NCBI GenBank assembly: GCA_043809645.1 | Contig: JBDROX010000036.1 | Span: forward strand, 1-64,000 | Length of the DNA: 64,000 bases | Reading direction: 5' to 3' | Origin: JBDROX01 sp043809645 | GTDB taxonomy: Bacteria; Patescibacteriota; Patescibacteriia; Magasanikbacterales; UBA922 | In this document: positions 39,731 to 46,266 of the stretch, one piece after another | How positions within the stretch are numbered: position 1 is the stretch's first letter | Layout of the letters: every line of letters starts with the position of its first letter | Notes under the pieces: generated by a model | Databases searched by the model: none | Told to the model about the DNA's origin: nothing | Seen by the model: the letters and a program-made list of their open reading frames with translations, nothing else | Position numbers and translations under genes: made by a program

Positions 39731-39788
39731 ATGGAGGGAAATCGGATTCGAACTTTATGATTATTTTTTTGAAATTCATGTTATAATA
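39689..39788 (+). repeat. Copy 2 of the ~99-bp terminator+promoter module
   Basis: Matches the minus strand of 135-233: same hairpin, same GGATTCGAACTTT string, same TGATTATTTTT and same TGTTATAATA promoter box, with a few substitutions and 1-2 nt indels. Confidence 0.65.
39779..39787 (+). promoter_or_regulatory. Extended -10 promoter (TGTTATAAT) of the glycosyltransferase
   Basis: TGTTATAAT 29 nt before the ATG at 39817 that would start the glycosyltransferase if the A8 tract were one base shorter. Confidence 0.55.
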
Positions 39789-39832
39789 TAACCAATAATG
39801 AAATTAAAACTATTTTATGTCTAAAAAAAATA

Positions 39833-40627
39833 TTGTTTCTTGATTTTTTTAATCCAGGAATGGATTTAATAAGATATTATCATCAGCAACAAGATGCTAA
39901 AGTGAAATATGGTAGTCTTTTCCATGGTGGATCGTTTTTGGAAAATGATTTATACTCATTTGACTGGTTAAATAGATTTGAAAACGCGTGGTTTGGTTTG
40001 TATGATGTTATATATACATCATCAAAATATACACTCAAATCATGTCCTAAGTCTATACGAAGCAAGTTTAAAGTGTTTCCATGGGGTATGGACGGTATAA
40101 AATTTTATGCAAATTCTTCTACAAAAGAATGGGGTGTTGTTTTCCCGCATAGATTAAATTCTGATAAAGGTGTGGAGGATTTATTGATAATTATAAAATC
40201 AATTCCATATGCATCTTTTGCTATTACCGTACCACAAGATTTGAATACACTTACGGAAAATAAATTTTATAAAAAAATTGCTAAGCACAAAAATGTTACT
40301 TTTGTCATTAATGAGTCAAGAGATCAGCATTTAAAAACACTTTCTAAATCTCGTATTATTTTGAGCTGTGCAAAACAAGAATTGTTTGGTTATTCAGTAA
40401 TGAAAGGTGTATTATCTGGATGCATACCTGTTCTACCAAACCAACTTTGTTATCCAGAATTTTTTGATAAAAAATTTATGTACAAAGATGTTGACGAGGC
40501 AATTAATATGATAAAAGAATTCATTAAGCAAGATGTGGACGGTGTGGGTGTTAAAAAACTTGATGAGGTAAGAAGGTGTGTATCTTCAATGACTTTTGGA
40601 AAGATATTATCCGATTTTTTTAAGTAA
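39833..40627 (+). CDS. Glycosyltransferase (GT4-like), apparently frameshifted near its start
   Basis: 264 codons open from a TTG at 39833. C-terminal half has GT-B hallmarks: VVFPHRLNSDKGVEDLL and KQELFGYSVMKGVLSGCIPV followed by LPNQLCYPE, resembling the donor site of GT4 and queuosine-tRNA mannosyltransferase-like enzymes. An ATG at 39817 reads MSKK then goes out of frame in A8 (39823-39830); one A fewer gives MSKKILFLDFFNPGMDLIRY, a good natural start. Codons are more AT-rich than flanking genes. Either phase-variable, a pseudogene, or a sequence error. Confidence 0.65.
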   Translation: MFLDFFNPGMDLIRYYHQQQDAKVKYGSLFHGGSFLENDLYSFDWLNRFENAWFGLYDVIYTSSKYTLKSCPKSIRSKFKVFPWGMDGIKFYANSSTKEWGVVFPHRLNSDKGVEDLLIIIKSIPYASFAITVPQDLNTLTENKFYKKIAKHKNVTFVINESRDQHLKTLSKSRIILSCAKQELFGYSVMKGVLSGCIPVLPNQLCYPEFFDKKFMYKDVDEAINMIKEFIKQDVDGVGVKKLDEVRRCVSSMTFGKILSDFFK

Positions 40628-40654
40628 TATTTGAAATTAAAAAGTGCACACTCG

Positions 40655-41092
40655 CTAAAAGCATACACTTGACCTCCAAACGCAGACTCCGTCTACAGGA
40701 TCAATTTTTTGAATATGAGGCATAGAATATATATCTATGTCTTTTTTTGCTACAAAGATCAATCCCTTTCGTTTTGTGTAAATTGAATCATGAAAGTGAA
40801 CTTCAACTTGTTCGTAGAGTGACCCCTCAAATTCTGTCAGTTTATCTTGTATGTTGTTGAACTCCTTTTCTGATGTATCAAATGTGTTGAACGTTGCCGA
40901 AATGAGATGTCCAGATTCGCAGAGTACTGCGAGTGGGTAAGAATATACACCATTTGGTTCTGTATAGTCTGTAACCCTGTACAGCCAACCTCTGATGAAT
41001 CCACATATCACATGGATAGGCAATGTTCCGCATATTTCACGAAGCAACTCGCTGTTTATCAGTGTTCCATAAAATATGAACGAATTCTGCAT
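40655..41092 (-). CDS. Gamma-glutamylcyclotransferase (AIG2)-like protein
   Basis: 145 aa. Starts FIFYGTLINSELLREICG, matching the GGCT fold substrate loop (YGTL), and has a candidate catalytic Glu in LTEFEGSLYEQVEV. Family members act on gamma-glutamyl amines or peptides; substrate unknown. Unlike most genes here it has a strong Shine-Dalgarno (AAGGAG, 6 nt before ATG) and a minus-strand TTGACA at 41147-41152, hinting at acquisition. Confidence 0.7.
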   Translation of the reverse strand: MQNSFIFYGTLINSELLREICGTLPIHVICGFIRGWLYRVTDYTEPNGVYSYPLAVLCESGHLISATFNTFDTSEKEFNNIQDKLTEFEGSLYEQVEVHFHDSIYTKRKGLIFVAKKDIDIYSMPHIQKIDPVDGVCVWRSSVCF

Positions 41093-41131
41093 TGTAGACT
41101 CCTTTTTGTGTTATCCGAATAGAGTGCTAAC

Positions 41132-41266
41132 ATGTTTTTAGGGTTTTGTCAAGACCCAAGTGGACAAAAACCGTATTGGCCAATACGCTTTTATAAAAAA
41201 TTTACCGCCAAAGAAAAACTTGAAATCGCCAAGAAACACCCGACCTCCCCGCAAAAGCGGGGGTGA
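41132..41266 (+). CDS. Possible short ORF (44 aa)
   Basis: An ATG at 41132 opens a frame with PYWPIRFYKKFTAKEKLEIA and KKHPTSPQKRG, a plausible basic helical peptide, ending in TGA inside a GC-rich hairpin. It overlaps the promoter region of the minus-strand AIG2-like gene. It may be the truncated start of a longer gene whose rest was replaced; no family recognised. Confidence 0.25.
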   Translation: MFLGFCQDPSGQKPYWPIRFYKKFTAKEKLEIAKKHPTSPQKRG

Positions 41267-41300
41267 TTGGTTAGGTGCGGCCGCCCCCCTCCGGCCGCAC
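41244..41300. repeat. Pair of GC-rich hairpins in intergenic DNA
   Basis: CCCCGC/GCGGGG with an AAAA loop (41247-41262) is followed by GTGCGGCCG/CGGCCGCAC with an 8-nt C-rich loop (41275-41300). The stretch is strongly GC-rich against an AT-rich background. The remainder of 41093-41445 holds only the weak ORF at 41132 and the terminator at 41351. Confidence 0.7.
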
Positions 41301-41350
41301 TCATTGTTGGAAATGTTTTCGAACTTTCGCGTATTCGCGGAGCCCAGTAT

Positions 41351-41380
41351 AAAAGAAGTTCACTAGGAACTTCTTTTTAA
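41351..41380 (+). terminator. Rho-independent terminator
   Basis: AAAAGAAGTTC/GAACTTCTTTT with an ACTAG loop. No clear gene upstream on the plus strand except the weak ORF at 41132, which suggests that something is transcribed there. Confidence 0.75.
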
Positions 41381-41445
41381 TTTCGTATATTGACTTTAAT
41401 GAAATTTTATGATATCTTTGCAAAATCTTTATAGAAAAAGACTAT

Positions 41446-41652
41446 ATGTTAAATAAAGTACTAAAAAAATTAAAAGAGTCTGAAATGAAGAATCAGATAC
41501 GTAGTAGCACTTCCTCAACGTATGCAGACTACGCCCATACGCTCAATACAAAAAGCTCTGGTTTTCATGCAAAGAAAACAAGTCAGCTAGGTGCTGAAAG
41601 GCAACGGAGTATAGGCAATAGACAGGGGAAACCAACAAAGAAAACTACATAA
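41446..41652 (+). CDS. Small basic hypothetical protein (68 aa)
   Basis: Lys/Arg/Ser/Thr-rich, no TM segment, low complexity C-terminus (RQRSIGNRQGKPTKKTT), probably disordered and possibly nucleic-acid binding. It ends 27 nt before rlmN. No family recognised. Confidence 0.45.
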   Translation: MLNKVLKKLKESEMKNQIRSSTSSTYADYAHTLNTKSSGFHAKKTSQLGAERQRSIGNRQGKPTKKTT

Positions 41653-41679
41653 AGCTGAATTAGTACTTTTTTTACTTTT

Positions 41680-42723
41680 ATGAATCGAGAGAAAATAATT
41701 CAGGAATTTGTCCCAGGAATACAAAAGTTTCGTTTTGACCAGATAAATAAGGCTCTTTTTGATACTATCTACTCATCTTGGGACGACGTGACGACACTTC
41801 CAAAAGAAATGAAGGCTATTCTTGGTGATAATATCCCTTGGCTTTCATTTCAAGAAAAAGGTTTACATGAAAGTGCCTCACAAGACACATTCAAGGGAAT
41901 ATTTGAAACAGATGATGGATTGCTTTTTGAATCAGTACTGATGAAAAATAGAAAGGAGCAGTGGACAATATGTATTTCCAGTCAAGTGGGGTGTGCAATG
42001 CGATGTGCTTTTTGTGCAACCGGTGCAATGGGATTGAAGAGAGGGCTTGAGAGTTGTGAAATTGTTGATCAGTATAGATTCTGGCAAAACTTTCTGAGTG
42101 AGCACCCAAACTTTTCTCAGAGAATTTCTAATGTAGTATTCATGGGAATGGGAGAACCTCTCGCCAATTATGAAAATGTAAAAGCGTCCATTAACACATG
42201 GCTGAAATACACTGACCTTGGCCCGTCAAAAATTTTGGTTTCAACAGTTGGTATTCTTCCTCAGATGAAAAAATTGCTCACTGATCCAGACTGGCCTGCC
42301 ACTCGCATTGCAATTTCCTTGCACAGCGCAAATCAGCAGAAGCGAGAGGAAATAGTTCCAACAACAACACCAAATTTTCTGAAAGATATAGCAGTCTGGT
42401 CTCATGAATATGAGAAGTTCCGTGGAAATAGAAATCATAAACTTACTTTTGAATATACGCTTATTTCTCATGTCAACGATACACCAGAGCTTGCAGAGGA
42501 GCTGGCAAGCTATATCGTTAAAACAGCAGTAAGTAAGGTAAATGTGATTCCGTACAATCCAGTGAAAGAAAAAGAATTTTCAAGAGCTGAGAGGGAAAGA
42601 ATTGATGCATTCAAGGATATTCTCCGAAATCACGATATTAATGTAACAGAAAGAAAAACAATGGGAGATGACATCGATGCTGCCTGCGGTCAGCTCGTGA
42701 CACAGAACTCGTTCTGCACTTGA
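41680..42723 (+). CDS. rlmN: 23S rRNA/tRNA adenine-C2 methyltransferase RlmN
   Basis: 347 aa radical SAM enzyme. Cluster motif CAMRCAFC with VGCAMRCAFCATGAMGLKRG, followed by FMGMGEPLANYENV, and a C-terminal Cys in DIDAACGQL used in the methylation mechanism. Methylates A2503 of 23S rRNA and A37 of some tRNAs. Ends with TGA that overlaps the -35 of the next promoter. Confidence 0.94.
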   Translation: MNREKIIQEFVPGIQKFRFDQINKALFDTIYSSWDDVTTLPKEMKAILGDNIPWLSFQEKGLHESASQDTFKGIFETDDGLLFESVLMKNRKEQWTICISSQVGCAMRCAFCATGAMGLKRGLESCEIVDQYRFWQNFLSEHPNFSQRISNVVFMGMGEPLANYENVKASINTWLKYTDLGPSKILVSTVGILPQMKKLLTDPDWPATRIAISLHSANQQKREEIVPTTTPNFLKDIAVWSHEYEKFRGNRNHKLTFEYTLISHVNDTPELAEELASYIVKTAVSKVNVIPYNPVKEKEFSRAERERIDAFKDILRNHDINVTERKTMGDDIDAACGQLVTQNSFCT

Positions 42724-42748
42724 CAAACGTATACTTATCTGCTATACT
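42720..42748 (+). promoter_or_regulatory. Consensus promoter of the DEAD-box helicase (TTGACA-N17-TATACT)
   Basis: Perfect TTGACA (42720-42725), 17-nt spacer and extended TGCTATACT. The -35 overlaps the rlmN stop codon. The strongest plus-strand promoter by eye in the window. Confidence 0.75.
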
Positions 42749-42754
42749 ACTACA

Positions 42755-42902
42755 TTCAATAAAGCCTAGAACTATCTAGGCGGCTCGAATCCTATTGTGT
42801 CATTGTGACCTGCCTGCCGGCAGGTAGGCCTCTACGAACATCGGGTCACAGAGTACCGTTTGGTACTGTGCTCCGCTCATATAGTGGGGTTAGAATATAT
42901 AT
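42755..42902 (+). promoter_or_regulatory. Structured ~148-nt leader of the DEAD-box helicase mRNA
   Basis: Three hairpins: GCCTAGA/TCTAGGC (near 42763-42781); a long GTGACC...GGTCAC stem enclosing the near-palindrome at 42809-42828 (CCTGCCGGCAGG core); and AGTACC/GGTACT (near 42850-42866). Unlike the leaderless neighbours, it looks like a regulatory 5' UTR, as known for cold-shock helicases. Confidence 0.5.
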
Positions 42903-44321
42903 ATGACACAAGACAAAAACATAGGTAATTTTGATTACCTTGGGATTGGAGAAAAACTTCTGACAATTCTAAAAAACAAGGGTTTTGAAACCCCAACCCC
43001 GATTCAACATCAGGTTATTCCTGCTGCCCTAGAAGGAAAAGATGTGGTAGGCATTGCACAAACTGGGACTGGAAAGACCCTGGCTTTCGGCATTCCGATC
43101 CTTGAGAAAATACTAAAAGGGAGCGGGCAGGCACTCATTATGGTGCCAACACGTGAGCTTGCACTCCAAGTAGAGGCATCTCTGAAGCAAATCGGAAGTA
43201 CACTCGGACTCCGAACAGCTGTCATAATCGGGGGCGTAGCACAGGGAAGACAGGTGCAAAATATTCGAAATAATCCACATGTCATCATTGCAACACCTGG
43301 ACGTCTAGACGACCTCATGAAGCAGGGTCAGTATAAACTAAACAAAGTTGAGATTATTACACTCGACGAGGCAGACAGAATGCTCGATGTTGGATTCCTT
43401 CCACAAATCAAGCATATTTTACAAACTGCACCGCAGAAGAGACAAACCATGCTCTTCTCTGCTACTATGCCGAAGTCTATCTCTTCTCTTGCGAGCCAAT
43501 TCATGAAGATTCCTCTCAGAATTGAAATTGCACCCCAAGGAACTTCTGCAGAGCACGTTGAACAGGAAGTATTTGTCATTAGAAAAAATGACAAGATGCG
43601 CCTCCTTGACTCAGTGCTCGAAGAGTATAAGAGTGACAAGACACTCATCTTCTCTCGAACCAAGCACGGTGCAAAGCGTATTGCACGCGAGATCAGAAAC
43701 ATGGGCCACACATGTACAGAAATTCATGGAAATCGATCACAGCCACAGAGAGAGAAGGCACTCGAGGGCTTCTCTGGTAGGCGATTCCGTATCATGGTTG
43801 CGACAGACATTGCAGCACGTGGTATTGATGTCAGAGATATTGGTCTGGTACTGAATTTTGACCTTCCAGACAATTCAGAGGACTATGTTCACAGAATTGG
43901 AAGGACCGGACGAGCAGGGCGATCTGGAAAAGCAATCTCATTCATCGACCCATCACAGAAGGCTGATGTGAGTAGAATAGAGAGACTCATCAGAAAATCT
44001 CTAAAAGTCCTTTCTCTTCCACAGCTACCACCACCAAGACCCAAGGCTCCAAAAGAGAATAAACCATTCTCTGGATGGCAACCAAGGCGACAGGGTGGAG
44101 GATATGGTGGGCCAAGAAAACGTCCTGCTGGACACAGCAAGCAAAAACCGTCGTCTAACTACAACAGACGAAATTCTTCGTCTAACGAAACCAAGTCAGA
44201 ATTTACTCCAAAAAGAGAAGATAAAAACTGGGATGGCGAAAAACAGAGGGGTAGAGCTCCTTCGAAGAATAAACAAAAACCACAGAGAAGTCGAAATAGC
44301 GGGAAGAGGAGAACAAGATAA
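42903..44321 (+). CDS. DEAD-box RNA helicase (RhlE/DeaD type)
   Basis: 472 aa. Q motif GFETPTPIQHQV, motif I AQTGTGKT, Ia PTRELALQ, motif II DEAD (TLDEADRMLDVGF), motif III SAT, motif V ATDIAARGIDV and VI HRIGRTGRAG. The last ~100 residues are basic, Gly/Arg/Gln-rich (for RNA binding). Remodels RNA in ribosome assembly or decay. Confidence 0.95.
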   Translation: MTQDKNIGNFDYLGIGEKLLTILKNKGFETPTPIQHQVIPAALEGKDVVGIAQTGTGKTLAFGIPILEKILKGSGQALIMVPTRELALQVEASLKQIGSTLGLRTAVIIGGVAQGRQVQNIRNNPHVIIATPGRLDDLMKQGQYKLNKVEIITLDEADRMLDVGFLPQIKHILQTAPQKRQTMLFSATMPKSISSLASQFMKIPLRIEIAPQGTSAEHVEQEVFVIRKNDKMRLLDSVLEEYKSDKTLIFSRTKHGAKRIAREIRNMGHTCTEIHGNRSQPQREKALEGFSGRRFRIMVATDIAARGIDVRDIGLVLNFDLPDNSEDYVHRIGRTGRAGRSGKAISFIDPSQKADVSRIERLIRKSLKVLSLPQLPPPRPKAPKENKPFSGWQPRRQGGGYGGPRKRPAGHSKQKPSSNYNRRNSSSNETKSEFTPKREDKNWDGEKQRGRAPSKNKQKPQRSRNSGKRRTR

Positions 44322-44325
44322 AATT

Positions 44326-44352
44326 AAAAAACAGTCCATGGGGGCTGTTTTT
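44326..44352 (+). terminator. Terminator of the helicase gene
   Basis: AAAAACAGTCC/GGGGCTGTTTTT with an ATG loop. Confidence 0.75.
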
Positions 44353-44364
44353 GATTCTATATAG

Positions 44365-44373
44365 TGTTATACT
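44365..44373 (+). promoter_or_regulatory. Extended -10 promoter (TGTTATACT)
   Basis: TGTTATACT ends 23 nt before the ATG of the ParB-like gene. Confidence 0.55.
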
Positions 44374-44396
44374 GAAATCTATAAACAAAAAGTTGT

Positions 44397-44882
44397 ATGC
44401 AGATATTTGAACTAGATCCGAGTCAGGTAATAACATTAAATGATTATCCTGTGAATAGCGATGATATGCTCATCAAATATTTTCGAATGTGTGAACTTGG
44501 GGAGAAGTTGGCCTTTGTTCCACTCATAAAGAAGAATGCTGTAAAGCCATATTTGAGCGATAATCTAAGAAAAATATTTGAAGTCTTTGAAAAAAAACAT
44601 GGCAAAGCAGAATACTTTATGCTTGATGGGAGCCACAGAACAACAGCATTATCCCTGAGAGGGTCAAAGATACCAGCAATAGTGTATGAAAAAGATAGAG
44701 ATATTATTGAAGCAAAGAAACTAGTTGCATCTGGTCAAATTCTTGAAAATGGAACGCTTTATCACACAATGGAGGAGAACTGTAAAATCTTGAATAAACA
44801 CTTCAACTCAAAACCCTATTTTATGACTGTACGGCAAAAAACAAAAAAAATGTTGAATGAAAAGGTTCTGCCAAAGATGTAA
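44397..44882 (+). CDS. ParB/sulfiredoxin-fold protein
   Basis: 161 aa. Contains FMLDGSHRTTALSLRGSKIP, the ParB N-terminal (ParB/Srx) motif D-G-x-H-R-x-x-A with basic residues that bind nucleotide in this fold. There is no ParB helix-turn-helix DNA-binding domain, so it is not a partition ParB; stand-alone members act as nucleases, kinases or CTPases. Function open. Confidence 0.65.
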   Translation: MQIFELDPSQVITLNDYPVNSDDMLIKYFRMCELGEKLAFVPLIKKNAVKPYLSDNLRKIFEVFEKKHGKAEYFMLDGSHRTTALSLRGSKIPAIVYEKDRDIIEAKKLVASGQILENGTLYHTMEENCKILNKHFNSKPYFMTVRQKTKKMLNEKVLPKM

Positions 44883-44889
44883 ACTCCAT

Positions 44890-45375
44890 CTATTTCACTC
44901 CATCTATTTCACACCTTCCAACCTTCTTTACCTCTACAACATCACCCTTTTTCAGACCAATCAAAGCTGACCCAAGTGGAGACTGATGTGATATCACGCC
45001 TTTCTCAGGATCTGCCTCAGAAGCTCCCAATATGGTGTAAACTCTCTCACCTTTGGGAATTTTTATTGTTACAGTGCTCCCGAGCTGTACAGTATCACCA
45101 CCAGTAGGCTCTATAACCTCTGCATGATTAATGAGATAATCCACTTTTAGAATTCCGCTGAGTATTCCTCGGAGTTTTCTCTTTGCCTGCTGATATTCTA
45201 CATTTTCAGAGAAGTCACCAAGCTCAGCGAGCCTTGCTACTTCACGCGCTGCACCCGGCTTTTTCTTCTTGAGACGAATCAAATCACGCTCCATTTGCTC
45301 AAATTTATCCATACTCATGGCATGATCTGTAGGAATTTGGCTGTATTTACCTGGTTTTCTCTTCGGAAGTTGCAT
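44890..45375 (-). CDS. greA: Transcription elongation factor GreA
   Basis: 161 aa from the ATG at 45375. N-terminal coiled coil with the acidic tip AELGDFSENVEYQQAKRK, which supplies the Asp and Glu stimulating RNA cleavage by RNA polymerase, and the C-terminal domain GVISHQSPLGSALIGLKKGD. A TTG at 45390 was rejected in favour of the ATG. GreA rather than GreB by the tip sequence. Confidence 0.92.
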   Translation of the reverse strand: MQLPKRKPGKYSQIPTDHAMSMDKFEQMERDLIRLKKKKPGAAREVARLAELGDFSENVEYQQAKRKLRGILSGILKVDYLINHAEVIEPTGGDTVQLGSTVTIKIPKGERVYTILGASEADPEKGVISHQSPLGSALIGLKKGDVVEVKKVGRCEIDGVK

Positions 45376-45383
45376 AATAGTGC

Positions 45384-45412
45384 TTGACAAATAAGTCTAA
45401 CTAGTATATAGT
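45384..45412 (+). promoter_or_regulatory. Consensus promoter (TTGACA-N17-TATAGT) of the CxxC protein
   Basis: TTGACA at 45384-45389 and TATAGT at 45407-45412 with 17-nt spacing. Leader ~100 nt to the ATG at 45520. Lies just upstream of divergent greA. Confidence 0.65.
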
Positions 45413-45519
45413 TTCATATTCATTGTTACAAGGGATATTTGGTAGGCTCCATCCTATTGATATTAAACCGAAAAAAAGGTAGACTTGAACAAAGGAGTAA
45501 TCACTAATTTTACTAAAAT

Positions 45520-46200
45520 ATGGGACATTTTGATAGAAACAACAGAGGTGCTGGTGGATTCAACAATAGAAATTCTGGTGGAGGAAGCTTCAATAGAGGT
45601 GGGGATAGACCTCAGATGCATGATGCCACTTGCAAGAAGTGTGGAAATTACTGCCAGGTACCATTTCGACCAACAGGAAGTAAACCAGTATTTTGTAGCG
45701 ACTGTTTTGGTAAACAAAATGACGGCGGAAGAGGAAGCTTTGGTGGTAGAGGTGACAGAAAATTTGGAAATAAAAAATCTTTTGGCGGTTCTCAAAATAT
45801 GCACCCAGCAGTCTGTGATACATGTGGAAATGACTGTGAGGTACCATTTCGACCAACAGGAGACAAGCCAATCTATTGCAGCAACTGTTTTGGAAAAGAT
45901 TCCAAAAGTGGTGGCAGTAGTAAAGGTGGCTCATGCAATTGTTCTCCAGAAATTAAAAAACTTGAGGGCAAGATTGATAGCATCCTCAAAACACTTGGTA
46001 TTCCAGAACCAAAGAAGTATGTAGCTCCAATAAAGCCAGAAAAGAAAAAAGAAGAATCGAAGAAAGCTGTACCTGCAAAGACAGAGAAGAAAGAGGTAGA
46101 TACAGATCCTAAGCCAAAAAAAGTAAAGAAAACAAAAGTAGCACCAAAAAAAGTAAAGAAAGCTGTAAAAAAGAAAGCTGCAACTAAGAAGAAGAAATAG
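45520..46200 (+). CDS. CxxC-x17-CxxC zinc-ribbon protein with histone H1-like tail
   Basis: 226 aa. Gly/Arg/Asn-rich start (GAGGFNNRNSGGGSFNRGG, RGG-like), two CxxC-x17-CxxC modules (CKKCGNYCQVPFRPTG...CSDC and CDTCGNDCEVPFRPTG...CSNC, both exactly 17 between pairs), a helical stretch (EIKKLEGKIDSILKTLGIPE) and a ~55-residue Lys/Ala/Val/Pro tail like bacterial histone H1 mimics. Probably binds RNA or DNA. The x17 modules are a known CPR-rich family of unknown function. Confidence 0.8.
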   Translation: MGHFDRNNRGAGGFNNRNSGGGSFNRGGDRPQMHDATCKKCGNYCQVPFRPTGSKPVFCSDCFGKQNDGGRGSFGGRGDRKFGNKKSFGGSQNMHPAVCDTCGNDCEVPFRPTGDKPIYCSNCFGKDSKSGGSSKGGSCNCSPEIKKLEGKIDSILKTLGIPEPKKYVAPIKPEKKKEESKKAVPAKTEKKEVDTDPKPKKVKKTKVAPKKVKKAVKKKAATKKKK

Positions 46201-46217
46201 ACAGAAAAAACAACATG

Positions 46218-46246
46218 AAAAAAACTGTCTCAATGGCAGTTTTTTT
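46218..46246 (+). terminator. Terminator of the CxxC protein gene
   Basis: AAAAAAACTG/CAGTTTTTTT with a 9-nt loop. It lies 20 nt before typA. Confidence 0.8.
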
Positions 46247-46266
46247 CAGTAAGAATTTAAAAGATT

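Noticed and set aside
45485..46024. 179-codon plus-strand ORF over the CxxC protein
   Set aside because: A shadow frame of the CxxC-x17-CxxC gene; low-complexity DNA keeps it open, and it has no domain of its own.
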